A stretch of DNA of 54,084 nucleotides from Synergistaceae bacterium UBA1358 (GTDB taxonomy: Bacteria > Synergistota > Synergistia > Synergistales > Synergistaceae). Each line of letters starts with the position of its first letter. Within the stretch, counting starts at the first letter, position 1. The DNA is taken from contig DBRW01000075.1 in assembly GCA_002306075.1 (NCBI GenBank), positions 1-54,084 on the forward strand, written 5' to 3'. The position numbers were made by a program, and so were the translations under genes. This document shows, piece by piece, positions 8,260 to 16,681 of the stretch. The notes under the pieces are model-generated. The model was given only the letters and a program-made list of their open reading frames with translations. It was not told the DNA's origin and did no database searches.

Positions 8260-9342
8260 CTATTCGTTCAAAACTTTCTCGAGGATATCCATGCCCTTTC
8301 GTACCAGTCCCATATCTGCCTGTGATCCCATGTGTCCTATCCTGAACACCTTTCCGGCAAGAGATCCGTAACTCCCGCCCACAGCCATGCCATGTTCCCT
8401 GAGCGCTGCATCGAGCTTCGGCCAGGTCCATCCGGACGGTATTTTTACCGCTGTGACCGTCGGGGACGCGATCGACTCTTCCTTTGCGTACAGTTCGAGT
8501 CCCATGGACGTTATCCTTGAGCGGCAGTACGAGGCTGTTTCGCTATGCCGCCTGAAAGAATTCTCAAGTCCCTCTTCAAGCAGTGACTTCAGTGAGAGGT
8601 TCATTGCAGCGTTGGCGTGCCAGTTATGCGTACAGGGCATTTCCATCTTTTTCTCCGCGTCTCTCCATGGCAGGACGGCATCGTAGCCGGCGTAACCTGC
8701 TCTTTCGGCAGCTTTCCATGCTCTGTCGCTTACCGTCAGCACAGAAAGGTCGGGAAGGAGCGAGAGGCATTTCTGGCTGCCCAGGAGCCCCAGGTCGATA
8801 CCCCACTCGTCCACCCTTACGTCCGCCCCGCCCGCGCTAGCGACAAAATCTACACAAAACAGGGCCCCGCTCTCTTTTATCATAGGAGCGACTTCCCCGA
8901 TCGGGTTGAGAAGTCCGCTCGGGGTCTCGCAATGAACTGCGGTCACAACATCGGGCCGGAACGAATCGAGCTCACGCTGCAGTATGTCTTTGTCAATGAA
9001 CCTGCCGTCTTCAGCTTCAAGATATCTTACCTCGGCGCCTACAGACTCCGCCATCTCTCCCAGACCATGTCCGAATAGACCGTTCGAGAGCGCAAGGACT
9101 TTGTCTTTGGGACATACGGTGCTCTTCAGTGCGCCCCAAAGAACGAGCATAGCTTCTCCGGACTGGATGGTTACACTGTTTTTTGTCTTTAGTATCTCTC
9201 TGAGAAGATCCTGGTTCTCTTTCAAAAGTTCATAAAAGTCCTTTTCAAGGTCAGAACTTCCGAAATCAGTCATATAGGCTTCTCTGAATTTTACAGGAAC
9301 TGATACCGGACCCGGGACAAGCGGTACTTCGTATGTCTTCAT
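8260..9342 (-). CDS. Class V aminotransferase (alanine-glyoxylate/serine-pyruvate family)
   Basis: This is a PLP-dependent fold-type I enzyme of 360 residues. The N-terminus VPLVPGPVSVP matches the LxxGP start of the alanine-glyoxylate / serine-pyruvate group. The PLP aspartate is in CVDFVAS (about residue 165) and the Schiff-base lysine is K191 in LGSQKCLSLLP. FRIGHMG near the C-terminus is the usual FRIGHMG element of this family. Likely reactions are transamination between alanine or serine and glyoxylate or pyruvate, but the substrate cannot be fixed from sequence. It appears to be a single-gene unit with a ribosome site (AAAGGGG) upstream and its own terminator. Confidence 0.85.
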   Translation of the reverse strand: MKTYEVPLVPGPVSVPVKFREAYMTDFGSSDLEKDFYELLKENQDLLREILKTKNSVTIQSGEAMLVLWGALKSTVCPKDKVLALSNGLFGHGLGEMAESVGAEVRYLEAEDGRFIDKDILQRELDSFRPDVVTAVHCETPSGLLNPIGEVAPMIKESGALFCVDFVASAGGADVRVDEWGIDLGLLGSQKCLSLLPDLSVLTVSDRAWKAAERAGYAGYDAVLPWRDAEKKMEMPCTHNWHANAAMNLSLKSLLEEGLENSFRRHSETASYCRSRITSMGLELYAKEESIASPTVTAVKIPSGWTWPKLDAALREHGMAVGGSYGSLAGKVFRIGHMGSQADMGLVRKGMDILEKVLNE

Positions 9343-9416
9343 CCTGATCGCCCCTTTCGATAAATTGATGTATCGGATACTTAACTGTGATCATCATGGC
9401 CCGAAAGCCTCAGAAC

Positions 9417-9450
9417 GAAAAAAATGCCGAACACAAGTCCGGCATTTTTA
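9417..9450 (-). terminator. Terminator of rpsU-yqeY
   Basis: On the minus strand AAAATGCCG and CGGCATTTTTTT form a stem with a ten-base loop and a T run of seven. It lies about 15 bases after the yqeY stop. Confidence 0.88.
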
Positions 9451-9465
9451 TTTTGTTTCTCTGGT

Positions 9466-9924
9466 TTACAGCGATGAAAGATGTCTGAGGACCAGGTCCT
9501 TCACTTTCCCGCCGTCCGCACGGCCTTTGAGCTCGGCCATAGTCTTGCCCATGACCTTGCCCATATCCTTCGGACCGGAAGCTCCGACCTGTGAAGAGAT
9601 ATCTGCGATGATCTTCATGATCTCTTCTTCCGGCATCTGCTCCGGCAGATAAGAATCGAGGACCTTTATCTCATCGAGTTCCTTTTGAGCTCTGTCCTGG
9701 GCACCGCCGGACTTGTACATTTCGGCCGCTTCGTTCCGCTGTTTGATGAGCCTCCTGACCAGCACGATAACTTCATCATCTGTTAGCGGGATATCTTTGC
9801 CTTTTTCGATCTGGGCCATCTGCGCGGCAGATTTAAGCATCCTCAGGACCGAGAGTCTGAGATCATCCCTCATCTTCATTGCTTCTACCAAATCATTCTG
9901 GATCCTGAGCAAAAGGTCCGACAT
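9466..9924 (-). CDS. GatB/YqeY domain protein
   Basis: This small (152 residues) stand-alone homologue of the C-terminal domain of GatB is commonly encoded next to rpsU, as here. The family start MSDLLLRIQNDLVEAMKMRD and the closing pattern GxxDMGKVMGKTMAELKGRADG are clear. It is predicted to bind tRNA-like substrates, but its role is not firmly established. It begins two bases after the rpsU stop and shares its transcript; no strong ribosome site precedes it, so coupling to rpsU is likely. Confidence 0.9.
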   Translation of the reverse strand: MSDLLLRIQNDLVEAMKMRDDLRLSVLRMLKSAAQMAQIEKGKDIPLTDDEVIVLVRRLIKQRNEAAEMYKSGGAQDRAQKELDEIKVLDSYLPEQMPEEEIMKIIADISSQVGASGPKDMGKVMGKTMAELKGRADGGKVKDLVLRHLSSL

Positions 9925-9926
9925 GA

Positions 9927-10115
9927 CTAATAATCAGCCTTCCTGCCTCTGTTTCGGGCCATTTCAGCCTTCTTACGTTTCTTGATCTCGCTGGGTTTTT
10001 CGTAATGCTCGTGTTTTTTTGCTTCACGAAGCACTCCCACCTTCCGAAGTTCACGCTTGAAACGCTTGAGCGCGTCTTCGATCGACTCGTTATCTCGTCT
10101 CGTTACGGTGGTCAC
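9927..10115 (-). CDS. rpsU: Small ribosomal subunit protein bS21
   Basis: bS21 is a short basic ribosomal protein that helps translation initiation. The 62-residue product shows the family core: RDNESIEDALKRFKRE, REAKKHEHYEKPSEIKKRKK and an arginine/lysine-rich tail. The start is GTG at 10115 with AAGGGGGG upstream. The gene heads rpsU-yqeY and has a clear promoter (10188-10216) and a leader of about 65 bases. Confidence 0.96.
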   Translation of the reverse strand: MTTVTRRDNESIEDALKRFKRELRKVGVLREAKKHEHYEKPSEIKKRKKAEMARNRGRKADY

Positions 10116-10187
10116 CTACATTCCCCCCTTTCTCAGCCACTCACAAAACATAAAAATAAATGTGCAGTGGGGGATAAACACCATGTT

Positions 10188-10216
10188 ATTGTATCGTACT
10201 ATTGAATTCGATACAA
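10188..10216 (-). promoter_or_regulatory. Promoter of rpsU with inverted repeat spanning -35 and -10
   Basis: Read on the minus strand, TTGTAT (10211-10216), 17 bp and TACAAT (10188-10193) make a good sigma-70 promoter. The two boxes are part of a perfect 8-bp inverted repeat, TTGTATCG (N12) CGATACAA. It has no T run and so is not the mtaB terminator, although it lies just past the mtaB stop. Confidence 0.7.
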
Positions 10217-10224
10217 GCAGTCAG

Positions 10225-11580
10225 TTACAAAAACTCGGGGAAATCGGAATATTCTCCGCAGCCGTCATCAACAGGACCGGATACCAAAACGCCATTGACA
10301 TATCTTTCGGGGATAAACCTGAACTCTTCGCCTGTCTCGGCTTTATCGGAAAACGCGGCGGCCTTTATATAGTTCCTGGTAAGTCCGCGGACTGTACCCT
10401 CTTTCTTTTCCTCGACAAGGATCTCGATCTCCTTCCCGATCCACCGGGAGCAGTAATCCCTGTGGAGAGTTTCCGCAGTGCAAAGTGCGGTCTTCATCCT
10501 TTCTCTGACGTCTTTTTCCGAAGGACATTGCATGAGTGCGGCAGCTGTGCCTTCTCTCGGTGAATAATTGAATACGTGCATCTTTCCGAAGCCGATCTCC
10601 TTCACAAATCCTATGCTGTTTTCAAAGGCCTTTTCATCTTCGCCGGGAAATCCGACCATAAGATCGGTGCTAAGATGGATATCACTTCCCAGCCTTTCTC
10701 TGATGCTGTCGGTGATCCTCCGGAATCCTTCCGCGGTATAGCCTCTCTTCATCGCAGCGAGGACACCGTCATCGCCGCTTTGAAGGGGGAGATGCAGATG
10801 TCTGCAGAATGTTTCTGTTTCGGCTATCGCATCCAGGAGCCGGCCGTCCACCGCAAACGGCTCTATCGACCCGAACCTCAGCCTTTTGAGCCCTTCTATA
10901 GATCCGATCCTTCTCACCAGCACAGGCAGATCTTCGTGCAGTCCCAGATGGACTCCGGTGAGAACTATCTCAGGACAGCCGGATCGTACGATCCTCTCTG
11001 CCTCTTCGACCGCATCGTCCACATCCCTGGACACGGGCTTCCCCCTTACATAGGGTACGATGCAATAGCTGCAGAAATGGCTGCATCCGTCCTGGACCTT
11101 AAGGAACGCTCTCGTGTGGAGTCTGGGCCTGTCAAGAAACAGTCCGTCCCATGATCCGCCGGTCATTATGTCGTCTCTGAAAAGGGAGAGCGCAGTCCCG
11201 GCTTCCTTTTTCCCGAACCAGTCAGAAGCCATCTCCGGGATCATGTGCTTCATGCGGTTCCCCACGAGAACGTCAACGCCCAGCGATCTCCTTTCATCAT
11301 CGGACATACGCTGTGCATAGCACCCGCAAAGTATAATGAGGGAACCGGGATTTTCCCGCCTCAGTCTGCGCACAAGTTTGCGGCACTTTCTGTCTGCTGC
11401 CGCAGTGACAGTGCAGCTCACTACTACTGCAATGTCGGGCATTTCCTGTGAATGGACACAGCCCTCTTTTTCCAGCAGGGCCGCTATTGCCTCACCCTCA
11501 TACTGATTGGTCCGGCAGCCCTGGATATGTACCGAGTACGTTTTGTTGCTTAATAAGTGCAATTTCAGATCATCCTTCAT
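10225..11580 (-). CDS. mtaB: tRNA (t6A37) methylthiotransferase MtaB
   Basis: This radical SAM enzyme adds a methylthio group to N6-threonylcarbamoyladenosine-37 in tRNA. The UPF0004 domain with its three cysteines (IQGCRTNQYEGE, VSCTVT, CGCYAQR) is followed by the radical SAM motif CSHFCSYCIVPYVRG. HLPLQSGDDGVL and a C-terminal TRAM-like region follow. IQGCRTNQ rather than the MiaB/RimO forms points to MtaB. ATG at 11580 overlaps the rsmE stop as ATGA and gives 451 residues. It is the third gene of prmA-rsmE-mtaB, an arrangement common in anaerobic bacteria. Confidence 0.9.
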   Translation of the reverse strand: MKDDLKLHLLSNKTYSVHIQGCRTNQYEGEAIAALLEKEGCVHSQEMPDIAVVVSCTVTAAADRKCRKLVRRLRRENPGSLIILCGCYAQRMSDDERRSLGVDVLVGNRMKHMIPEMASDWFGKKEAGTALSLFRDDIMTGGSWDGLFLDRPRLHTRAFLKVQDGCSHFCSYCIVPYVRGKPVSRDVDDAVEEAERIVRSGCPEIVLTGVHLGLHEDLPVLVRRIGSIEGLKRLRFGSIEPFAVDGRLLDAIAETETFCRHLHLPLQSGDDGVLAAMKRGYTAEGFRRITDSIRERLGSDIHLSTDLMVGFPGEDEKAFENSIGFVKEIGFGKMHVFNYSPREGTAAALMQCPSEKDVRERMKTALCTAETLHRDYCSRWIGKEIEILVEEKKEGTVRGLTRNYIKAAAFSDKAETGEEFRFIPERYVNGVLVSGPVDDGCGEYSDFPEFL

Positions 11581-12284
11581 TTCATTGAGAACCAGCCACA
11601 TGCCACTGCAACGGCTGTGCTTGCCCTCAGTATCCTGCTTCCCAGACTGACCGGCTTGAAACCTTTCTCAAGCAGCAGTTCCGCTTCGGAAGGAGACCAG
11701 TCACCTTCCGGTCCTATCGCGATAGCTGCGGCACCACCGGTCTTTTGTTCCGAAAGAGGTTCTGCCGCAGGGGAAAGCATCGCCGCGAACCTCTGTTCGG
11801 GCAAATGTTCCGGATCCAGATCCGCCAACGTTTGCGGCGGCACTATCAGCGGCGGAGATCCGGCTCCTGACTGTTTGGTCGCCTCATCAAGGATCTTTTC
11901 CCACCTGGACATTTTTTCTGTAAGTTTGTTTCCTGCGTATCTTGGAACGCTTCTTTCACATGAGAGGAGCCTTATCGTATGCACACCGGTCTCCGCGGCG
12001 AACCTGAGCGCCTGATCGAACTGATCGTTCTTGAGGATCGCAAGCAGAAGTTGCAGTTCTGTCGACGGTCTGTCCTCAGAAATCCTCGACAGTTCCTCGG
12101 CATAGACTGCGTCACCCTCGCATGACAGGCGCAGGCTGATCTTTTCTCCTTGCACGAGACCTTCTGCCAGGGAGCCCGTGCCGCATCGCCTTACTCTTAC
12201 CAGATGGTGTGCCTGTTCCCGGTCAATAAGCCAGCGCCCGTCCTTCAGAATGCATTTTTCAAGACGCAGCCTTGGCAGCGACAC
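11577..12284 (-). CDS. rsmE: 16S rRNA (uracil1498-N3)-methyltransferase
   Basis: RsmE methylates U1498 of 16S rRNA in the small subunit decoding region. The 235-residue protein has the family pattern: an N-terminal PUA-like part (HHLVRVRRCGTG), then a SPOUT domain with KNDQFDQALRFAAETGV and, near the C-terminus, IAIGPEGDWSPSEAELL and SLGSRILRASTAV, the knot that binds SAM. GTG at 12284 follows AAAGGAG by a suitable spacing and overlaps prmA by 26 bases. Confidence 0.93.
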   Translation of the reverse strand: MSLPRLRLEKCILKDGRWLIDREQAHHLVRVRRCGTGSLAEGLVQGEKISLRLSCEGDAVYAEELSRISEDRPSTELQLLLAILKNDQFDQALRFAAETGVHTIRLLSCERSVPRYAGNKLTEKMSRWEKILDEATKQSGAGSPPLIVPPQTLADLDPEHLPEQRFAAMLSPAAEPLSEQKTGGAAAIAIGPEGDWSPSEAELLLEKGFKPVSLGSRILRASTAVAVACGWFSMK

Positions 12285-13131
12285 CCCACCATTCTCCTTT
12301 CTCGTGCTCCCTCAGTATGGACAGTCCTGCTTTTTCCAGAGCCTCAACAAAACGTGCCCTCTCAGTGAGAAGCATACCGGAAAAAATCGCCATTCCTTCT
12401 CTTCCTATTACCTTCGGGACCTGGTCGACCATCGTTATTAGCGGTTCGAGAAGTATATTTGCAGTGAGGATGTCCACCCTGTGTCTGAATCCTTTGAGAA
12501 GATCTCCTGTTGCAAGATCTATCTTCTCCTGGTCCAGTCCGTTGAGTTCAAAATTTTTCCTGACCTCTTCGATCACGGCCGGGTCAATGTCACGGGCATA
12601 CACCTTTTCCGCCCCAAGTTTGACGGCGCATACAGTCAGTATCCCCGAACCTGTGCCTATATCGGCGGTAGTCATTCCGGGCTTCACAAAATCCTCCATA
12701 AGTTCGAGGACGATCTGAGTGCTCTCATGGTACCCCGTGCCGAAAGCGCTCCCCGGATTGATGTAAAGGGGTATGAGTCCTTCCGGTTCTGTCCCTTTGT
12801 GCCATGGGGCAAGGACGACCATCTTTTTCCCGACCGGCAGCGGAGGAAAAGCCTCCTCGGAGGCGACGTTCCACGGCTGATTTTCGATTTTGCCGAAATC
12901 TTCTATTTTGATGTTCTCCCATTCACCCATCGCACCGAGAAGCTTCGATTTCCAAAAGTGAAGATCTTCACTGCTCCTGTAGTAACACCTGAGTTTTATC
13001 CCTCCGAGCGGAAGCTCCTGGAGTTCAGTTCCGATGCTTCCCGAGATGTCGGCCAAGGAAAAAAGTACCTCTTCCGTCCCCTCTTCTGCCGATAAAGTTA
13101 TATACCACCAATAGCTGTCGTTATTCCCCAC
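12259..13131 (-). CDS. prmA: Ribosomal protein L11 methyltransferase
   Basis: PrmA trimethylates lysines of ribosomal protein L11. The N-terminal substrate-recognition domain is followed by a Rossmann methyltransferase domain: GSAFGTGYHESTQIVLELME, then DIGTGSGILTV (motif I) and DILTANILLEPL with the NILLEP element typical of PrmA. The frame is open to a TTG at 13140, but AAAGGAG directly abuts that codon. GTG at 13131 has a nine-base spacing from it and is the better start (290 residues). It heads the prmA-rsmE-mtaB unit. Confidence 0.92.
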   Translation of the reverse strand: MGNNDSYWWYITLSAEEGTEEVLFSLADISGSIGTELQELPLGGIKLRCYYRSSEDLHFWKSKLLGAMGEWENIKIEDFGKIENQPWNVASEEAFPPLPVGKKMVVLAPWHKGTEPEGLIPLYINPGSAFGTGYHESTQIVLELMEDFVKPGMTTADIGTGSGILTVCAVKLGAEKVYARDIDPAVIEEVRKNFELNGLDQEKIDLATGDLLKGFRHRVDILTANILLEPLITMVDQVPKVIGREGMAIFSGMLLTERARFVEALEKAGLSILREHEKGEWWGVAAKAAS

Positions 13132-13214
13132 CAGACCCAACTCCTTTCAAGGCTCGAGGTGCACTTTATTGTACTCTATTAAGACCCTCCCGAACAGAAA
13201 AACCATACGGACTT

Positions 13215-13257
13215 AATAAAAGAAGAGGACCCCGTCCTCAATGGGGCAGGATCCTCA
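13215..13257 (-). terminator. Terminator of the second liv cluster
   Basis: On the minus strand GAGGATCCTGCCCC and GGACGGGGTCCTC pair into an imperfect stem of about 13 bp with two G-U pairs and one mismatch, followed by TTCTTTTATT. It lies about 30 bases past the livF2 stop. Confidence 0.8.
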
Positions 13258-13285
13258 ATGAAAGATCAACATCAAAGATCTTTCT

Positions 13286-14017
13286 CTACTTCTTTTTCCC
13301 TCCGAGGTAGGCCTCTTCGATCTCGGGATTGTGCAGCAGGTCCTTTGAATTCCCCTCCATGACTATTTTTCCTGTCTGGAGCACATATGCCCTGTGTGAG
13401 AGCATGAGGGCCTTTTTTGCATTCTGTTCCACTATGAGGATAGTCATGCCAAGCTGTCTGTTTACCTCTGTGAGCTCTTTGAATATTTCGTTGATGATTA
13501 TCGGAGCGAGTCCCAGCGACGGCTCGTCAAGGAGCATTACCCTGGGCATCGCCATAAGGGCCCTTCCGATGGCAAGCATCTGCTGCTCTCCTCCCGACAG
13601 CGTCCCGGCATACTGGTTCTGCCTCTCTTCCAGACGCGGGAAGAGGTGGTAGACTTTCTTGATCTGTTCTGCGACCATGCTGCGGTCCTTCAGCGGGAAA
13701 GCGCCCATCTGAAGGTTTTCATAAACTGTCAGCGGGGCGAAGACTTTTCTTCCCTCGGGAGAGAGGCACACTCCCGCTGTAACGACCAGAAAACTTCTTG
13801 CAGGCAGCGGATGTCCGTCGATCAGGATCTCTCCCCCGGCCCTCGGCACGTCACCCATTATCGCATTCATCATGGTCGACTTTCCTGCTCCGTTGGCTCC
13901 TATAACGGCGACTATCTCACCGGGATATACATCAAGATCGACACCCTTGAGCGCCTGGATGGCCCCGTAGTTCACAGAGAGGTTTTTTACAGAGAGGATC
14001 GGTGTTGCATTTTCCAT
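13286..14017 (-). CDS. livF: Branched-chain amino acid ABC transporter, ATP-binding protein LivF (second cluster)
   Basis: This is an ATPase of the second liv importer. It has Walker A (GANGAGKS), the ABC signature LSGGEQQML, Walker B (MLLDEPSLGLAP) and the H-loop region ILIVEQNAKKAL. ATG at 14017 (MENATPILSV) has GGAGGAAT just upstream and starts four bases after the livG2 stop, giving 243 residues; the frame is open to 14038 without a ribosome site. It is clearly diverged from the livF at the left edge, so the two clusters are not a recent duplication. Confidence 0.95.
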   Translation of the reverse strand: MENATPILSVKNLSVNYGAIQALKGVDLDVYPGEIVAVIGANGAGKSTMMNAIMGDVPRAGGEILIDGHPLPARSFLVVTAGVCLSPEGRKVFAPLTVYENLQMGAFPLKDRSMVAEQIKKVYHLFPRLEERQNQYAGTLSGGEQQMLAIGRALMAMPRVMLLDEPSLGLAPIIINEIFKELTEVNRQLGMTILIVEQNAKKALMLSHRAYVLQTGKIVMEGNSKDLLHNPEIEEAYLGGKKK

Positions 14018-14021
14018 AGTC

Positions 14022-14789
14022 CTATTCCTCCTCTCCAAGATATGCTTTCAGTACTTCAGGGTGGCTCTGTATCTCTGCGGGAGATCCTTCTGCTATTTTT
14101 GCCCCGAAGTTCATGCAGACTATGTGCGGGCATATAGCCATGACCATGTCCATGTGGTGTTCGATCAGCAGTATCGTAAGCTTGAAATCGGCATGGATAA
14201 GTCTGATCAGTTCATTGAGCTGCTCGACCTCTTCCGCGTTCATCCCTGCAGCCGGCTCATCCAGCAGAAGCAGCTCCGGTCTTAGGGATATGGCCCTTGC
14301 TATCTCAAGGCGGCGCTGCATGCCGTAAGGGAGCGTACCTGCCGCCTGATCGGCGCGGTCGGCAAGCCCTACTCTTTCAAGCAGCTCCATGCTTTCTTCC
14401 CTGGCTGCCTTTTCCATCTTTTTCCACCTTCCGAGATGGCTGACAGCTTCGAAAAAGCCGTACTGATAATGCTGCTGCGCGGCTGTCATTACGTTGTCCA
14501 GGACCGAAGATGCGCTGAACAGCCTCAGGTTCTGGAAGGTCCTTGCTATGCCAAGCGAAATTACCTGGAAGGTCTTGAGCTTGTTTATATTTTTACCCTT
14601 GAATTCTATCTCTCCGCTTGTAACGTCATAAACACCGGTAACAAGGTTGAATATTGTAGTCTTGCCTGCGCCGTTGGGGCCGATAAGACCTGCAAGCTCA
14701 CCTTTTTCGATGACGAATGACATATCTTTGACGGCCTGGACGCCCCCGAAAGACTTGTTGACTCCCTTAAGTTCAAGCATGACGGACAT
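14022..14789 (-). CDS. livG: Branched-chain amino acid ABC transporter, ATP-binding protein LivG (second cluster)
   Basis: This ATPase of the second liv importer has 255 residues. It shows GPNGAGKTTIFNLVTG (Walker A), GIARTFQNLRLF, LLLLDEPAAGMN (Walker B) and ILLIEHHMDMVM. The start ATG at 14789 shares one base with the livM2 stop (TGATG), so the two are translationally coupled. The stop lies within the livF2 ribosome site region. Confidence 0.95.
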   Translation of the reverse strand: MSVMLELKGVNKSFGGVQAVKDMSFVIEKGELAGLIGPNGAGKTTIFNLVTGVYDVTSGEIEFKGKNINKLKTFQVISLGIARTFQNLRLFSASSVLDNVMTAAQQHYQYGFFEAVSHLGRWKKMEKAAREESMELLERVGLADRADQAAGTLPYGMQRRLEIARAISLRPELLLLDEPAAGMNAEEVEQLNELIRLIHADFKLTILLIEHHMDMVMAICPHIVCMNFGAKIAEGSPAEIQSHPEVLKAYLGEEE

Positions 14790-15673
14790 CAGCGGGCACC
14801 TCCGTCGGCGGCAGTGATCTTCTTCCTGCGGGTAAAGATGTTCTTGATGTAATCTTTGGTAAGCTCGCTGGTACCCATGATACCCTCAGGTCTCAGGACC
14901 ATTACGAGCACAAGGACCAAGCCGTAAACAAGCATGCGGTACTGAGATATCGGCCTGAACAGTTCCGTCACCAGTGTCAGTATGGTCGTTCCGATCAGGC
15001 ATCCGCTCATTGAGCCCAGCCCTCCGAATACGACTATCGATACGAGTTCTGTTGATTTGGCCATGTCAAACATGACAGGCTGGATGAAGGACATGAACCC
15101 TCCAAGAAGGGCACCGGATACCCCGCAGTAAAAGCCGGATATGGCAAGACTGAAGACCCTGAACCTCGCAGTGTTGAAACCGAGCAGCGAAGCGGCCACG
15201 TAGTCATCCCTGCACGCTTTGAAAGCCCTCCCGTAGTTGCTGTTCACAAGGAAGAACATCCCTATCCCCATGACCAGCAGAAAGGAGACAGCCACCGGCA
15301 TCGAGGTATAGTTGTCTATGCCCGGATAGCCTCTGGATCCCCTTGTAAAGCTTTCCCAGTTCTCTATGATCAATCTTATCGCCTCACCAAGACCGAGCGA
15401 GGCTATCGTATAGTAGTCGCCGACAAGTTTAAGTGTAGGCAGGCCTATGAGATAGGCAAAGATCATGGCAAGTATCCCGCCCGCGATTATCGCTACGATG
15501 AAGTTGACCTCATACTGTACTGTAAGTATGGCTGCCGTGTATGCGCCTATAGCCATATATCCGGCATGTCCAAGAGTGAAGACTCCCGTAAAGCCCGTGA
15601 AAAGGGATACTCCCAGCGCGGCTATGCAGTTTATCGCAAGCAGAGTGATTATTCCGGAAGTGTAACCGTCCAT
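14789..15673 (-). CDS. livM: Branched-chain amino acid ABC transporter permease LivM (second cluster)
   Basis: This is a multi-spanning permease of 294 residues, shorter at the N-terminus than livM1 (348). The LivM hallmark ALGVSLFTGFTGVFTLGHAGYMAIGAY is near the start, and the coupling loop FKACRDDYVAASLLGFN lies after the middle. A basic C-terminal tail (KNIFTRRKK) faces the cytoplasm. It begins 10 bases after livH2 and overlaps livG2 by one base. Confidence 0.94.
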   Translation of the reverse strand: MDGYTSGIITLLAINCIAALGVSLFTGFTGVFTLGHAGYMAIGAYTAAILTVQYEVNFIVAIIAGGILAMIFAYLIGLPTLKLVGDYYTIASLGLGEAIRLIIENWESFTRGSRGYPGIDNYTSMPVAVSFLLVMGIGMFFLVNSNYGRAFKACRDDYVAASLLGFNTARFRVFSLAISGFYCGVSGALLGGFMSFIQPVMFDMAKSTELVSIVVFGGLGSMSGCLIGTTILTLVTELFRPISQYRMLVYGLVLVLVMVLRPEGIMGTSELTKDYIKNIFTRRKKITAADGGAR

Positions 15674-15683
15674 TTCAAGACAC

Positions 15684-16565
15684 CTACACTTTCTCGCCCA
15701 CGGATTTTCCGAAAAGTCCTGTGGGCCGTACGATAAGCGTGATTATCAGTAGACCGAAAACAACAAGGTCCCTGAACTGGCTTGAAATGAAGCCTGCCGT
15801 CAGCATCTCAGCCAGGCCAAGGATCAGGCTCCCGACGACAGCGCCGGGAAGAGAGCCCAGCCCGCCGATAACGGCTGCGACGAAAGCTTTTGTCGTGATC
15901 ATACCGAGCTGCGGATAGAGAGTGTATCTTACGGACAAAAATATGCCTCCAACTCCCGCCAGAAGCCCGGCCACGAAGAAAACTATCGAGATCAGCCTGT
16001 TTACATTTACCCCCATCAGCCCCGCTACACGGAGGTTATATGATGCAGCCCTGATCGCCAGGCCCCATTTGGTCTTTGAAAGGAAGAGCTGCAGCCCGAC
16101 AAGGAAAACCACCGCCGTTGCCAGTGAAAGCAGGTCAAAAGCGCTGGTCGTTGCCAGTCCGAAGACATTTACCGGTTGCGTCGGAATCACCGGAGGAAGC
16201 GCCCTGAAACGGCCTCCGACGGTAACTACGAAAATATTCTCGATTACGATGCTCATACCCATCGATGCGATAAGCATATAAAGTGTGATGGGAGTACGCT
16301 CGCGGATCGGCTTGTATGCCAGGCGCTCAACTATGACAGCTGAGATCCCCGCTCCGATCAGAGCGGCTAAAGAGGCTGCCCAGATACCCATCCCGGCACC
16401 CCTCAGTGCAAAATAACAAATGTAACCGCCGATAACGAGAAAACCGCCATGTGCAAAATTTGAAAATAGTAGGATAGAGTATACAAGTGAGTAACCAACT
16501 GCTATCAAGGCATATACCGACCCCAGAGAGAGGCCGTTTATGACCTGCTGGATTATCATATCCAA
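15684..16565 (-). CDS. livH: Branched-chain amino acid ABC transporter permease LivH (second cluster)
   Basis: This is a LivH-type permease of 293 residues with many hydrophobic helices. The family motif SVYALIAVGYSLVYSILLFSNFAHGG is at the N-terminus, the coupling loop AIRAASYNLRVAGLMGVN lies in the second half, and the C-terminus LIVRPTGLFGK is typical. As in the first cluster, a hairpin region separates it from the binding-protein gene. Confidence 0.94.
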   Translation of the reverse strand: MDMIIQQVINGLSLGSVYALIAVGYSLVYSILLFSNFAHGGFLVIGGYICYFALRGAGMGIWAASLAALIGAGISAVIVERLAYKPIRERTPITLYMLIASMGMSIVIENIFVVTVGGRFRALPPVIPTQPVNVFGLATTSAFDLLSLATAVVFLVGLQLFLSKTKWGLAIRAASYNLRVAGLMGVNVNRLISIVFFVAGLLAGVGGIFLSVRYTLYPQLGMITTKAFVAAVIGGLGSLPGAVVGSLILGLAEMLTAGFISSQFRDLVVFGLLIITLIVRPTGLFGKSVGEKV

Positions 16566-16614
16566 TTTATAACACCTCTGCCTTTCTGGTGCCTAACCAG
16601 TCCCCGGGACCTAA

Positions 16615-16659
16615 GAAAAGGCCCGAAGAACGGGCTTGGGGAGTATTTCCCCAAGCCCT
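16615..16659 (-). terminator. Overlapping hairpins between livK2 and livH2
   Basis: On the minus strand the first hairpin is GGGCTTGGGG / CCCCAAGCCC (arms 16649-16658 and 16632-16641, seven-base loop). The second is GCCCG-TTCTT-CGGGC (16621-16635) followed by CTTTTC. The 3' arm of the first and the 5' arm of the second share bases 16632-16635, so the two cannot form completely at the same time. This resembles an attenuator placed between the abundant binding protein and the permease genes. Confidence 0.7.
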
Positions 16660-16681
16660 CGTGGAATGGCATTCAGTGAAG

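Noticed and set aside
10189..10216. Inverted repeat after mtaB as a terminator
   Set aside because: No T run follows it on the minus strand, and its arms coincide with good -35 and -10 boxes of rpsU.
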